64,000 bases of DNA from JACRLW01 sp046349595 (GCA_046349595.1 JAXMCA010000001.1:3162001-3226000), one strand, 5' to 3'; shown: positions 49,787-59,096, counted from the first letter of the stretch. The notes: generated by a model from the sequence alone, not told the origin. A program made the numbers and translations.

Positions 49787-51151
49787 TCAGCGACGGTGTT
49801 CGGCGGCGGCCCGGCCCGAGTCGTTGTAGGCCGGTCGCTGCTCGCGATCGGCGAACTCCGCGATCACCGCGGCGATGCCGCGGACGACCGCCGTCATGTG
49901 CGGATAGGCGATGCGATCGGCCTCGTCGGTCGGACGGTGGTAGTCCTTGTGCAGCGTGCCGGCGCTGATCGAGTGCGCGACCACGCCCTTCTGCGCCAGC
50001 GACGCATTGTCGCTCTGGTAGAACAACTGCATCCCCATCTCGAACTCGGTGAGTTCCACGCCCTGCTGCGTCAGTGCCGGCCGTGCGATCTCCGCGAAGT
50101 CCGAGTAGGTCTCGCCGGTCACCCACACGAAGGGCTTCGCCTCGCGTTCGGGACGTCCGAGCATCTCGAGGTTGACGTCGACCACCACCTTGTCGAGCGG
50201 CACCGGCGGGGTCTCCGCGAAAGCGCGGCTGCCGCGCAGACCCTTCTCCTCGCCGGAGAAGCACACGAACAGGATCGAGCGACGAAGCGGCGCCACGCGC
50301 GCGAAGTGCTCGGCGAGCAGGAGCACGGCGGTGGTCCCGGTGCCGTCGTCGTCCGCACCGTTGTTGATCGCGTCGGCGCCCGGCGCCGACGGGCTGATGC
50401 CGATGTGGTCGTAGTGCGAGGACACCATCACGTACTCGTCGGCACGATCGGTGCCGGGCAGGAGCGCGACGACGTTGCGCAGCGGCACGTCGAGCTTGCG
50501 CGGTTCACCGGCGCGGATGTCGACTGTGTCACCTTCCGCACTCGCGACGCCGCGGCGCAGCAGGATCACCGGCGCACCACCGGCGATGCGCTGCGAGAGC
50601 ACGCGCCGTTCCGACGAAGCCGCCCTCCACACCGGTGAATCGGTCTCGACCTCGAAGAAGCGCACCGAACGTCCGGCCATGTTGCGCCGCGAGGCCCGCG
50701 GGTCCTCGCCCGGGGCGGGGAAGACCACCGCGACACCGTCCTCGCTGAACGCTCGACCGAGATCCCAGACGCGGAAGTCGCCGCCTGCGATCAGGTCCTG
50801 GGCCTTGTCGCCGTGGTGCAGCGTGAGGCGCGCCGTGTCGGAGCGGAACGCGAGCCCACCGAGCGTGTAGTCGTGGAAGAAGGAGGCTTGGTCGTCGGAC
50901 TGCGGACGCCCCGCGGGACGCAGGCCAGCCTTCGCGAAGCTCCACGCCAGGAACAGCGCGGCCTCGTCCTGTCCCGGGCTCGGCGTGTCGCGTCCGGCGA
51001 GCGCATCGCTCGACAGGTAGCCGAGCACCTCGCGGATGCGCACTTCGGTGATGTCGTCGGCGGGATGCGCGGCCTGCGCCGCGAGGGTTCCCGCGGACAC
51101 CAGGGCGAGACCGATCGCCGCAGTCGATCGGAGAAGGGTTGGATGGATCAT
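49787..51151 (-). CDS. secreted M28 family metallopeptidase
   Basis: The 454-aa product has a signal peptide (MIHPTLLRSTAAIGLALVSA, ending LAAQ) and a bi-zinc M28 catalytic domain: VSSHYDHIG (first zinc His), NGADDDGTGT (bridging Asp), SILFVCFSGEEKGLRGS (catalytic Glu pair), VDVNLEMLGR (Asp) and HKDYHRPTDEADRI (last His). An inserted PA-like region lies at about 110-215. It is an exported aminopeptidase or carboxypeptidase. Its ATG at 51151 overlaps the larE stop (ATGA). Confidence 0.92.
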   Translation of the reverse strand: MIHPTLLRSTAAIGLALVSAGTLAAQAAHPADDITEVRIREVLGYLSSDALAGRDTPSPGQDEAALFLAWSFAKAGLRPAGRPQSDDQASFFHDYTLGGLAFRSDTARLTLHHGDKAQDLIAGGDFRVWDLGRAFSEDGVAVVFPAPGEDPRASRRNMAGRSVRFFEVETDSPVWRAASSERRVLSQRIAGGAPVILLRRGVASAEGDTVDIRAGEPRKLDVPLRNVVALLPGTDRADEYVMVSSHYDHIGISPSAPGADAINNGADDDGTGTTAVLLLAEHFARVAPLRRSILFVCFSGEEKGLRGSRAFAETPPVPLDKVVVDVNLEMLGRPEREAKPFVWVTGETYSDFAEIARPALTQQGVELTEFEMGMQLFYQSDNASLAQKGVVAHSISAGTLHKDYHRPTDEADRIAYPHMTAVVRGIAAVIAEFADREQRPAYNDSGRAAAEHRR

Positions 51152-51960
51152 GGATCGGAGAGCTGATTCAGGCTGCCGCTGCGATAGCCGGCGAGGTCGA
51201 CGGCGACGAAGGTCCAGCCGAGGGCACGGAGCGCGTCCTGCAAGCGTTCGCGGTGGCGCAACACCCTCTCGATCTCGGCCGGGTCGACCTCGATCCGCGC
51301 GATCGCACCGTGATGACGCAGGCGCACCTGCACACAACCGAGTTCGTGCAGGATCTCCTCGCCGCGCTCGATGCGCGCGAGGATGGCCGCGTCGACCGGG
51401 ATGCCGTAGGCGACGCGCGACGCGAGACACGCGGAAGCGGGCTTCTCCGCTACACGCAGGCCGTGCTCGCGTGCATAGGCCCGCACCGCGGACTTGTCGA
51501 AGCCGGCGTCGGCGAGCGGCGTGAGCACGCCGCGCTCCCGCGCCGCGCGCGCGCCGGGGCGATGATCCTGCGCGTCGTCGGTGATCGCACCGAGCGCAAC
51601 CGGCCACCCGCGCATGCGCGCCTCGGCAGCCAGATCGCCCGCGATCACGTCGAAGAGCTCCGACTTGCAGTGGAAGCAGCGGTCGCGGTCGTTGCGGCGG
51701 TAGCCCTCGCGCTCGAGTTCGCGCGTGTGCAGCACACGATGTTCCACACCGATCGAAGACGCGAAGACGGTGGCCTCATCCAGCTCCTTCGCAGGCAGCG
51801 ATGGCGACTTCGCCGTCACCGCGAGCACGCGCGAGGCTCCGATCACACGCGCCGCCGCATGCAGCAGCACCGAGGAGTCGACTCCGCCGCTGAAGGCGAC
51901 GACCAGACCGTCGTGCCGCCGCAGATCGCCGTCGAGCCGCTGCCTGAGCTCCGCGCTCAC
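51148..51960 (-). CDS. larE: ATP-dependent sacrificial sulfur transferase LarE
   Basis: The 270-aa product has the PP-loop VVAFSGGVDSSVLLHAA, the conserved RCFHCKSELFDVI stretch and EKPASACLASRVAYGIPVD. Cys178 in the latter matches the sacrificial Cys176 of the Lactiplantibacillus enzyme. LarE activates P2CMN with ATP and donates its own cysteine sulfur to make the dithiocarboxylate that holds nickel. The GTG at 51960 overlaps the amidohydrolase stop (GTGA). Its pathway partner larB is at 4.5-5.2 kb. Confidence 0.92.
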   Translation of the reverse strand: MSAELRQRLDGDLRRHDGLVVAFSGGVDSSVLLHAAARVIGASRVLAVTAKSPSLPAKELDEATVFASSIGVEHRVLHTRELEREGYRRNDRDRCFHCKSELFDVIAGDLAAEARMRGWPVALGAITDDAQDHRPGARAARERGVLTPLADAGFDKSAVRAYAREHGLRVAEKPASACLASRVAYGIPVDAAILARIERGEEILHELGCVQVRLRHHGAIARIEVDPAEIERVLRHRERLQDALRALGWTFVAVDLAGYRSGSLNQLSDP

Positions 51961-53594
51961 TTGCCCTCCGCGCGGAATGCGACGCGTCCCCCGATCACGG
52001 TCGCGATCACCTTGGCACCGAGGATCTCACCGGCGTCGCAGTGAACGAGATCGCGGTCGAAGATCGTGAAGTCGGCGCGCATGCCGGTCGCCACCACGCC
52101 GAGGTCGCGCTCGGCGAAGGACGCGAAGGCGGCGTCGGCCGTCATGCCGCGCAACGCGGTCTGGCGGTCGAGCACACCCTGCGGGCGGAAGCCCTCCTTC
52201 GGACCGCTGCCGTCCGGTGCGCGCGTGGTGCAGGCGACGAACAGCGTCAGTCGCGGATCGACGGCCTCGACCGGGAAGTCGGTGCCCAGCGGCAGATGCA
52301 GGCCGAGGCCGAGGAAGCGCGTCCACGCGTAGGCACCCTCGACGCGCTTCGGCCCGAGGCGCGCCGGTGCCCAGGGCATGTCGGAGGTCATGTGCGTCGG
52401 CTGCACCGACGGGATCACCCCCAGTTCGCGAAAACGCGCGAAGTCTTCGGGATGCACCACCTGCGCGTGCTCGATGCGGAAGCGCAGCGCGGCGCGACGC
52501 TCCTTGTCCACCGCAGCCTGGAAGGAGTCGAGCACCGCACGGTTGCCGGCGTCGCCGATCGCGTGCACGCAGAGCTGGAAGCCGCGGTCCACGCAGGTAC
52601 GCGCGATCCGCACGAGCTGCTCGGGCGGTGTGGTGAGGAAGCCCTTGCGCGACGGCTCGTCGGCGTAGGGCTCGAGCAGGGCGGCACCGCGCGAGCCGAG
52701 CGCCCCGTCGGCGTAGGCCTTCACCGCGCGCACGACCAGCACGCCGTCGGGTGTCTGCCAGGGGCCCTCGTCGATCGCGGCCTGCGCCGAAGCAGGCAGC
52801 ATCGCGTAGACGCGCAGCGACCAGCGATGCTCGACGAGCAATTGCCGCAGCACCGCGATCACCGCGGGGTCGGTGCCGGCGTCGTGCACGCAGGTCAGCC
52901 CGCGCCGCAGACACTCCTCCTGCGCGGCGAGCAACTGCTCGCGCGACTCCGCCGGCGACGCGTCGGGGATCAGCCCGCCGACCAGCGCCATCGCGCCATC
53001 GACGAACACACCGGTCGGATTGCCGTCCGCCGCGCGGTGGATGCGGCCACCCTTGGGCTCCACCGTCTCCTTGCCCACGCCGGCGAGCTCCATCGCGCGG
53101 GCATTGGCGAGCGCGGCGTGGCCGTCGACGCGCGTCAGCCACACCGGATGGTCGGGCACCGCGGCCGAGAGCGCCTGATGCTGCGGGAAGGCGGTGTCGG
53201 CCCAGTCGTTCTGGTCCCAGCCGCGACCCTGGATCCAGCTCCCCGTGGGCGCCTTCGCCGCGCGCGCCTTCACCCGCTCGATCACCTCGGCGTAGCTGCG
53301 CGTGCCGGTCAGATCGACGTCGTGCAGCGCCTTGCCGAGTCCCTCCAGATGCGCGTGCGCATCCTGCCAACCGGGGAGCAGGAACGCGCCGCGGAGGTCG
53401 ACGATCGGCGCACTCTCCGGCGGCTGCGTGCCGGGAGCCGCGATGCGCCCGTCGATCACCACCACCTCGTCGTCCGGCCAGGGCTCCGCGGTCCCCGACC
53501 AGACGTGCACGTTGCGCAGCACGAGATCCTGGGCGGCGACGCGCGGCCCGATCAGCAGGATGACGGCCGCGAGCGGCCAGGTGCGCAGACCCAT
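51957..53594 (-). CDS. exported YtcJ-like amidohydrolase (amidohydrolase_3)
   Basis: The 545-aa product has a signal peptide (MGLRTWPLAAVILLIGPRVA, then AQ) and the full amidohydrolase_3 pattern: metal ligands in LLPGWQDAHAHLEGLG, VKAYADGALGSRGAALLEPY with the conserved Lys, CVHAIGDAGNRAVLDSFQ, RIEHAQVVHPEDF, PLGTDFPVEAVDPR and the final ADFTIFDRD. The natural substrate of this family is mostly unknown. It is the first gene of an overlapping trio with larE and the M28 peptidase. The ATG at 53594 stands 9 bases after a TACAGT box. Confidence 0.92.
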   Translation of the reverse strand: MGLRTWPLAAVILLIGPRVAAQDLVLRNVHVWSGTAEPWPDDEVVVIDGRIAAPGTQPPESAPIVDLRGAFLLPGWQDAHAHLEGLGKALHDVDLTGTRSYAEVIERVKARAAKAPTGSWIQGRGWDQNDWADTAFPQHQALSAAVPDHPVWLTRVDGHAALANARAMELAGVGKETVEPKGGRIHRAADGNPTGVFVDGAMALVGGLIPDASPAESREQLLAAQEECLRRGLTCVHDAGTDPAVIAVLRQLLVEHRWSLRVYAMLPASAQAAIDEGPWQTPDGVLVVRAVKAYADGALGSRGAALLEPYADEPSRKGFLTTPPEQLVRIARTCVDRGFQLCVHAIGDAGNRAVLDSFQAAVDKERRAALRFRIEHAQVVHPEDFARFRELGVIPSVQPTHMTSDMPWAPARLGPKRVEGAYAWTRFLGLGLHLPLGTDFPVEAVDPRLTLFVACTTRAPDGSGPKEGFRPQGVLDRQTALRGMTADAAFASFAERDLGVVATGMRADFTIFDRDLVHCDAGEILGAKVIATVIGGRVAFRAEGK

Positions 53595-53603
53595 GGGGGG
53601 CGC

Positions 53604-53609
53604 ACTGTA
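53604..53609 (-). promoter_or_regulatory. candidate -10 box (TACAGT) before the amidohydrolase trio
   Basis: GTCTACAGT on the - strand ends 9 bases before the ATG at 53594, with only gcgcccccc between, so there is no Shine-Dalgarno. A near-leaderless transcript is likely if the box is used. Confidence 0.42.
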
Positions 53610-53741
53610 GACGCTGCCTCGAGGATCGTCTGCATGCCGATCCACGGCCCGTCCACCTCGTGCGGTCATTCCGCGGGAGCCGTGTCGTTGCCCTGGGTCC
53701 TCCTCACCCGGCGTCGGTCGGCTCGACCGCGGAGGTTTGCC

Positions 53742-54713
53742 GTGCAAGGGTTCCTGCTGTTCCCCCTTCCGCTCCTGCTCGCGCTGGGATCCGCTCCCGC
53801 GCAGTCGGTGGTGTCGTTCAACTTCGACTCGGCGCGTCTCTACGCACCTCTTCCCGTCGATGTCGTCGAGGGCGGCGTGACCGCCCACCTCTCCGCGACG
53901 GGGTCCGGCTTCTCGATCCAGGGTGTCGGCACGGTCTCGATCGTCCCGGTCGGCTTCTCCGGGCACTTCATCTACCCGAGCAGCATCAACGCCTCCGACC
54001 TGCTGATCGGCTTCTCGCGGACGATCACCGCCTTCTCCATCCAGTACGCGCCGAACGAACTCGGCTGCGACGACTCGGCGCGGATGCGCGTCACGGCCTA
54101 CGCGAACAACGTCCTGGTCGGCACCAACACGACGACCGCGCGCCATCCTGGGACCTGGCCCGTCGAAACGCTCTCCTGCACCTTCGCCCAGGGCTTCGAC
54201 CGGGTCGTCGTCCACTACGACGCACCACCGCCGACCTGCCAGGACTACGGCACCATCTTCATCGCCGACAACATGGCGATCACCTTGGCGCCGGTCCATG
54301 TACCGGGGAGCACGACGAACTTCGGCACCGGATGTGCCGGCAGCAACGGCGTGTTGCGGCAGATCGCGAGTGGAACGCCCGAGGTCGGCTTCCCGGTGAC
54401 CTTCGACCTCGCGGCAGGACCATCCAACACCACCGCCCTGCTCGGTCTCGGTTTCGACAACAGCATGTTCCAGGGGCTGCCGTTGCCCTTGGATCTGTCG
54501 CCGTACGGCTTCTCGGGTTGCTGGCTCCTCACCGAGCTCCCCTTGAACCTGCCGCAATCGACCGACGCCTCGGGAGGCGCGCACGCCGTCGTGCCGATCC
54601 CGCTCGACATCGGCCTGATCGGTCACCACGTCTACACCCAGTACTGGGCACTCGACGCGACGTCGGTGGTGTTCAGCGACGCGATCGACACCGCAGTCGG
54701 CGGCTATCTCTGA
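53742..54713 (+). CDS. secreted beta-rich protein with planctomycete-type C-terminal domain, 323 aa
   Basis: The GTG at 53742 is fixed by GGAGG 6 bases upstream and by the signal peptide it opens (QGFLLFPLPLLLALGSAPAQ). The N-terminal ~180 residues are a beta-sandwich (FNFDSARLYAPLPVDVVEGG, FDRVVVHYDAPPP) that looks like a PEP-CTERM- or lectin-type domain. The C-terminal ~120 residues begin FGTGCAGSNGVLRQIASGTP and include LLGLGFDNSMFQGLPLPLDL and SGCWLLTE. That domain recurs in many secreted proteins of some planctomycetes (from memory) and resembles the C terminus of the nidogen-like protein at 41.4 kb. Confidence 0.75.
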   Translation: MQGFLLFPLPLLLALGSAPAQSVVSFNFDSARLYAPLPVDVVEGGVTAHLSATGSGFSIQGVGTVSIVPVGFSGHFIYPSSINASDLLIGFSRTITAFSIQYAPNELGCDDSARMRVTAYANNVLVGTNTTTARHPGTWPVETLSCTFAQGFDRVVVHYDAPPPTCQDYGTIFIADNMAITLAPVHVPGSTTNFGTGCAGSNGVLRQIASGTPEVGFPVTFDLAAGPSNTTALLGLGFDNSMFQGLPLPLDLSPYGFSGCWLLTELPLNLPQSTDASGGAHAVVPIPLDIGLIGHHVYTQYWALDATSVVFSDAIDTAVGGYL

Positions 54714-55061
54714 CCCCGCGGTGCGACGGGCGAGGGCATCGGCCGGCCGCGGATCGACATCCGCCCTGGGCACCACCGCGTCACGTGGTCCGACGGACCG
54801 TCAGGTTCCGGAGAGGAACGGTCATGGGCAGCGACCGCCGACCTGCACCTGGTCGCGTGCGCCACGGTCCGACCCGACGCCGAGACCACGGATTGCGCAC
54901 GGCGATTCCCTCCAACCGCATCGGAAGGACGCATCCCCCGTGCCCGGAACGGAGACCTCACCGCCGCAGCACCGGTTGACGGCACCGGGACCGGCTCCCA
55001 CATTCCCCCCGCTCCGCGCCACACAACTTCAAGGGCGGCTGGGCTCCGCTTCGCGCTCTGC
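54714..55061. other. 348-base gap, no gene seen
   Basis: No frame with convincing codon pattern or ribosome site is visible. Small inverted repeats occur (for example ggtcc-gac-ggacc at about 54786-54798). Nothing resembles a tRNA or riboswitch. It probably holds the terminator of the secreted-protein gene and the promoter of the sigma-fusion gene. Confidence 0.5.
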
Positions 55062-57971
55062 ATGGACTTCGCACCCGCCGAACGACCGGACGACGATTCC
55101 GCATCCGACCCGATCGCGCCGCAGCCATCGCAGCGGCGCAAGCGCGGAGTCGATCGGTTCTCGTTCCACCTGCACACCCGATCGCAGCCGCGCGCGAATC
55201 CCGAGCGGGTTCGGCGCGCAGGCATCCCGGCGACGAACCTCGATTGCGACGATGTCGTCGAGCCGACGATCGAGAGCCTGTTCCGCAGCTTCCGCAGCAC
55301 CGGCCGCGCGGATCTCGCCGAAGCGGTGCACCAGCGCACCGTGCTCCGTCTGCGTCTCTTCGCTGCGACGCTGTTGCACGACGTGAACGACGTCGACGAC
55401 GTGGTGCAGGACACCTTCATCGCGGCCTTCGAACGCCCCGAGTGCTGGGACGAAGATCGTCCGCTCCTGCCCTGGCTGTGCGGAATCCTCCGCCATCGCG
55501 CGCTCAATCACGGTCGCTCCGAGCGTCGCCGTCGTCATCGGGAGAACCGCGACGGCGGCAGCTACGCGCCGCCGATCGACGCCATGGAGGCCGAGGAGAT
55601 CATGCGCGAGGTGCAGCTCGGCATCGCGACCTTGCCGCGTCTGTACCGCGAGGTGGTCGCGCCGAACCTGCTCGACGGCGTGAGTTCCGCCGACATCGCA
55701 CGCGGTCTCGGTCGCGCGGAGAGCACCGTGCGTGTGCAGCTCAGCCGCGGACTGCGCATGCTTCGCGACGCCCTGCCGATGGGAATCGGCGCAGCACTGG
55801 CGCTCGCGATCCTGCCCGGTCACGCGTCGGCGGCCGCACTGGTTTCGTCGACGGCGCAGGACCTGCCCGCGCGCACCCTGCCGCGCTGGTTCCGCGCGCG
55901 CCCGCTCGCCCTGCTCACCGCGCTCGGGCTGTTGCCGATCGTCGCCGCACTGACCTTGTTCGGCGGCGGAATCACGGAGCCGGTGGTGATCGACACTCCG
56001 CAGGAGGTGACAACCGCGGCGCCGATCGCCGCCGCAACCGCCGAAGTCGCGCGCACCGAGGTCCTGGCCCCCGTGAGCCCGAGCGACGAGGACGCGAGCG
56101 CCGTCCTCGAGGTCCATGTGGGACTACGCGGCAATCCGGCGGCGAACATGCGTGTGGCGCTGAGCCCGCTCGACTCGCCCTATCTCGTCTCGACCACGGT
56201 TTCCGACTCCTACGGCAACCGCCGCATCTTCGAGGCAGCCGAACCGAAAGGCACCCATGTGCAGTTGAGCGACGCCGACGGCCGCGTGCGCTTCCGCGTG
56301 CGACCCGGCTTGTGGTTGCTGCGCCTGCCCGGGGACGGCGGATCGATCGCGCTCGACGCCGGGAGCAACCATTCCATCGACGTCGACCTCGGCAACGTCG
56401 CGACCCGGGCCAAGGGGCAGGTGGTCGATTCCGAAGGCCGCGGCGTCGCCGCCGCGATCTGGGCGAGCAGCGGCATCGACGATCCCGCGCTGCACCGCCT
56501 CGCCGATGCGCCCGACGGCAAGTTCGAACTGTGCGTGCTGCGCGGCACCACGCTCCAGGCGCGCACCGCGGATGGCTGCTCGGAGGCCCTGACGCTCACC
56601 ACCGACGCACAGGACCTGCGCTTCGAACTGAACCGTGGAGCCAGCGTGCACGGGGTCCTGCGCGACGTCGGTGGCAAGGGCCTCGCCGATGCATACGTCG
56701 AGGTCACCGACGGCCGACAGCGCGTGGGCGTGCGCACCGACGCCGGCGGTCGCTTCACGCTTCCGGGCATCGCGACGGGTGACTGGCGAATCCGAGCCCG
56801 TGCGTCGGGAAGCGACGTGACCGAACGCGCCTTGAGGATTCCCGCCGACGCGGAACGCTCCGTGGAACTCGTCGTCCGCAGCGGTGCATCGTTGCTCGGC
56901 CGCGTGGTCGATGCCCAGGGCATGCCGGTCGCGCACACACGCGTTTGCGCGGGCTGGCGCAGTTCCGATCTCGAGTACACCGCGACCAGCACCGACGAGC
57001 AGGGCAACTACCGGCTCGACGGCGTGCCCTGCGCACCCGTGCGCGTCACCGCCGGTCTCGACGCCGAGGGCTTCGCGTGCGCGAGCTTCCACCCGGTCTC
57101 GGGCGAAGTCCTGCAGTGGAACCCGGTGCTCGACCCCGGGGAGATGACGCTGCGTGGGCAGCTCGATTCGTCGCGCCGACCGGAGGATCTGGTCGTGGCG
57201 ATCGATGCGTCCGACCACTTCCTGCCGATCTTCGGACAGCTCGACGGAACCCGCTTCTCGTTCGTGATCCCCGGCTATCTGCGCGACCGCTCGTTCACGC
57301 TGCGCGTCTACGAAGCCGAGTCGCTGCGCGCCCGCGGCCTGCGCCGCTCACTGCCTCTCGCCGCCTTCGAAGGTCTGAGACCGGGACGCCAGGACCTCGT
57401 GCTCGCGATGAAGGGCGATCTCGGCCTGTCGTCCTCGCTGCACGCACGTGTCGACACCCGCGGTCTGCCGGCCGGAGCCTCGCTGCGCCTGCTGCACCGC
57501 GATCTGCACCACTGGATCGAGGTCGGGACCTGCAGTGCCTCGGCGGACACGGTGACGATCGACGTCGACCACTTGCCCGCCGGTCGCTACAGCCTGGCGG
57601 CGCCGAGTTCGCAGGCGCGCGTGAGCTTCGAACTCGCCGGCGGACAGGACCTCGATCTGGGCTGCGTCACTCTCAGCGGCGACAAGACCGCCCGACCCGG
57701 CGAGGTGCTGATGACCTTGTTGTTCGAGCACCCGAACGACGACACGCCGATGGGCCGGATGGACTGCCGGATCACCGATGCGGCCGGCCGGGTGGTCGCC
57801 GAGTGCGGAGTGCCCGGAGATCGCGGCACCTGGCGTGTCTGCGCGGCCCTCCCGGCCAGCCGTCTGCACGTGCGCGCCAGCACCACTGACGGACTGGTGC
57901 ACGAGTCCGACTTCGAGGTACGCGCCGAAGATCGGGGCGTGCTGCGCTTCCGCCTCGAACACGCGCGCTGA
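55062..57971 (+). CDS. ECF sigma factor fused through a TM helix to periplasmic carboxypeptidase-regulatory-like repeats, 969 aa
   Basis: Residues about 65-245 are an ECF sigma factor: region 2 (LRLFAATLLHDVNDVDDVVQ then DTFIAAFERP, LPWLCGILRHRALNHGRSE) and region 4 (LPRLYREVVAPNLLDGVSSA then DIARGLGRAESTVRVQLSRG). Hydrophobic segments follow at about 243-266 (PMGIGAALALAILPGHASAA) and 283-303 (PLALLTALGLLPIVAALTLF). The last ~650 residues repeat beta units of the carboxypeptidase-regulatory type (VASVHGVLRDVGGKGLADAY-like, LLGRVVDAQGMPVAHTRVC). The cytoplasmic sigma part is therefore tethered to an outside domain in one chain. ATG at 55062 is the first in frame. No separate anti-sigma gene is adjacent. 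Confidence 0.85.
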   Translation: MDFAPAERPDDDSASDPIAPQPSQRRKRGVDRFSFHLHTRSQPRANPERVRRAGIPATNLDCDDVVEPTIESLFRSFRSTGRADLAEAVHQRTVLRLRLFAATLLHDVNDVDDVVQDTFIAAFERPECWDEDRPLLPWLCGILRHRALNHGRSERRRRHRENRDGGSYAPPIDAMEAEEIMREVQLGIATLPRLYREVVAPNLLDGVSSADIARGLGRAESTVRVQLSRGLRMLRDALPMGIGAALALAILPGHASAAALVSSTAQDLPARTLPRWFRARPLALLTALGLLPIVAALTLFGGGITEPVVIDTPQEVTTAAPIAAATAEVARTEVLAPVSPSDEDASAVLEVHVGLRGNPAANMRVALSPLDSPYLVSTTVSDSYGNRRIFEAAEPKGTHVQLSDADGRVRFRVRPGLWLLRLPGDGGSIALDAGSNHSIDVDLGNVATRAKGQVVDSEGRGVAAAIWASSGIDDPALHRLADAPDGKFELCVLRGTTLQARTADGCSEALTLTTDAQDLRFELNRGASVHGVLRDVGGKGLADAYVEVTDGRQRVGVRTDAGGRFTLPGIATGDWRIRARASGSDVTERALRIPADAERSVELVVRSGASLLGRVVDAQGMPVAHTRVCAGWRSSDLEYTATSTDEQGNYRLDGVPCAPVRVTAGLDAEGFACASFHPVSGEVLQWNPVLDPGEMTLRGQLDSSRRPEDLVVAIDASDHFLPIFGQLDGTRFSFVIPGYLRDRSFTLRVYEAESLRARGLRRSLPLAAFEGLRPGRQDLVLAMKGDLGLSSSLHARVDTRGLPAGASLRLLHRDLHHWIEVGTCSASADTVTIDVDHLPAGRYSLAAPSSQARVSFELAGGQDLDLGCVTLSGDKTARPGEVLMTLLFEHPNDDTPMGRMDCRITDAAGRVVAECGVPGDRGTWRVCAALPASRLHVRASTTDGLVHESDFEVRAEDRGVLRFRLEHAR

Positions 57972-57980
57972 ACCGCCGGT

Positions 57981-59018
57981 TCAGCGCCCGCGCTTCACGG
58001 TGAGGAAACCGCGGTAGACCTTGCCCGTGTCGAAGCCGTCGATCAGAGGGTGGGCGGCCGGCACGAACTGCCGCGTCTCGATGGTGAGCGCATAGGGCAG
58101 CAGGTCCTTCTGGTCGTCGAACACGACCGCGTCCTGCGGGAGGTGTTCACGCTCCAGCACACGCCGCGTGTACTGGTTGAACAGCGCCTCCATCTCCCAC
58201 GGTGACAGGCCGAGCGCATTGTGGCTACGCACCTCGAAGCCCATGTAGCGCGCCAGCTTCACCACGAGTTGGTGGTAGTACAGCGAGTTGTAGAACAGGA
58301 TCGCGATGCCGTCGGGCGTCGTGAGGTGCCGATCGAGACCGCGCAGCAGACTGAAGCCGAGATCGCCCTTGTCGACCTCCGGCGTGTTGACCGCCGAGTC
58401 GAGATCGAGGTTGTAGGGCGGGTTGCTGATCAGGATGTCGAAGCGCTCGTCCGCGCCGACCACCGCGTAGGCCGACATGTCCTGCACGCTGACCAGCCGT
58501 CCCTCGACCCGGTCGCCGACGCCGAGCCGCGCCGCGTTGCGCTTGAGCGACTCGATCGCCCAGGGGTTGATGTCGGTGGCGACGACCTTCGCCGCGCCGA
58601 GCTTGGCGATGTAGAGGCTGATGATCCCCGAGCCGGTGCCGATCTCCATCACGGTCTTGCCCTGGAAGAAGGCGGCGTGGTCCTTCACGAAGGGCAGCAC
58701 GTAGATCTCGGCCTCCTGCGGCGGGAACACCGTCGGCAACAGCCGCATGGTGATGCCGAGGTGTTCCGAGACGTAGTCGACCTCCTGGTCCGAAGGCGTC
58801 GACGCGGCGAGCGCGAGCAGGCGTCGCACCTCTTCCTCGTTGGCGGTCTTGGTCGCGTCGGCGAGCGCATCGTCGATCTTCTTGCCGCCGGTGTCCGGGG
58901 TCTGCTGCACCGCGACCGGCTGCGTGGGTTCGGCTGGAGCCTGCCGCTGCGGATCCGCGGCGCAGGAGCACAGCAGCGCGGCGAAAGGAACGATCACGGA
59001 CAAGGAGCGGAGCTTCAT
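57981..59018 (-). CDS. SAM-dependent methyltransferase fold carrying a lipoprotein signal
   Basis: The 345-aa product begins MKLRSLSVIVPFAALLCSCA, a lipoprotein signal with lipobox LLCSC. After a Pro/Gln-rich linker and a helical part, a class I methyltransferase is clear: motif I KTVMEIGTGSGIISLYIAKL, VVATDINPWAIESLKRNAAR and FDILISNPPYNLDLDSAV with the NPPY motif of glutamine/adenine-N methylases (PrmB/PrmC/HemK type). Later strands are complete. SAM is cytosolic, so export is puzzling. The ATG at 59018 is the obvious start; skipping the leader by using a later start would need a non-ATG codon. It converges with the sigma-fusion gene. Confidence 0.8.
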   Translation of the reverse strand: MKLRSLSVIVPFAALLCSCAADPQRQAPAEPTQPVAVQQTPDTGGKKIDDALADATKTANEEEVRRLLALAASTPSDQEVDYVSEHLGITMRLLPTVFPPQEAEIYVLPFVKDHAAFFQGKTVMEIGTGSGIISLYIAKLGAAKVVATDINPWAIESLKRNAARLGVGDRVEGRLVSVQDMSAYAVVGADERFDILISNPPYNLDLDSAVNTPEVDKGDLGFSLLRGLDRHLTTPDGIAILFYNSLYYHQLVVKLARYMGFEVRSHNALGLSPWEMEALFNQYTRRVLEREHLPQDAVVFDDQKDLLPYALTIETRQFVPAAHPLIDGFDTGKVYRGFLTVKRGR

Positions 59019-59096
59019 GGGATCGAGCGGTCGAGGGGGCGCGATGCTGCGCACATCACCGCGGTCTGTCCACCCTCGATGGGTGCGGAGCCCGGA

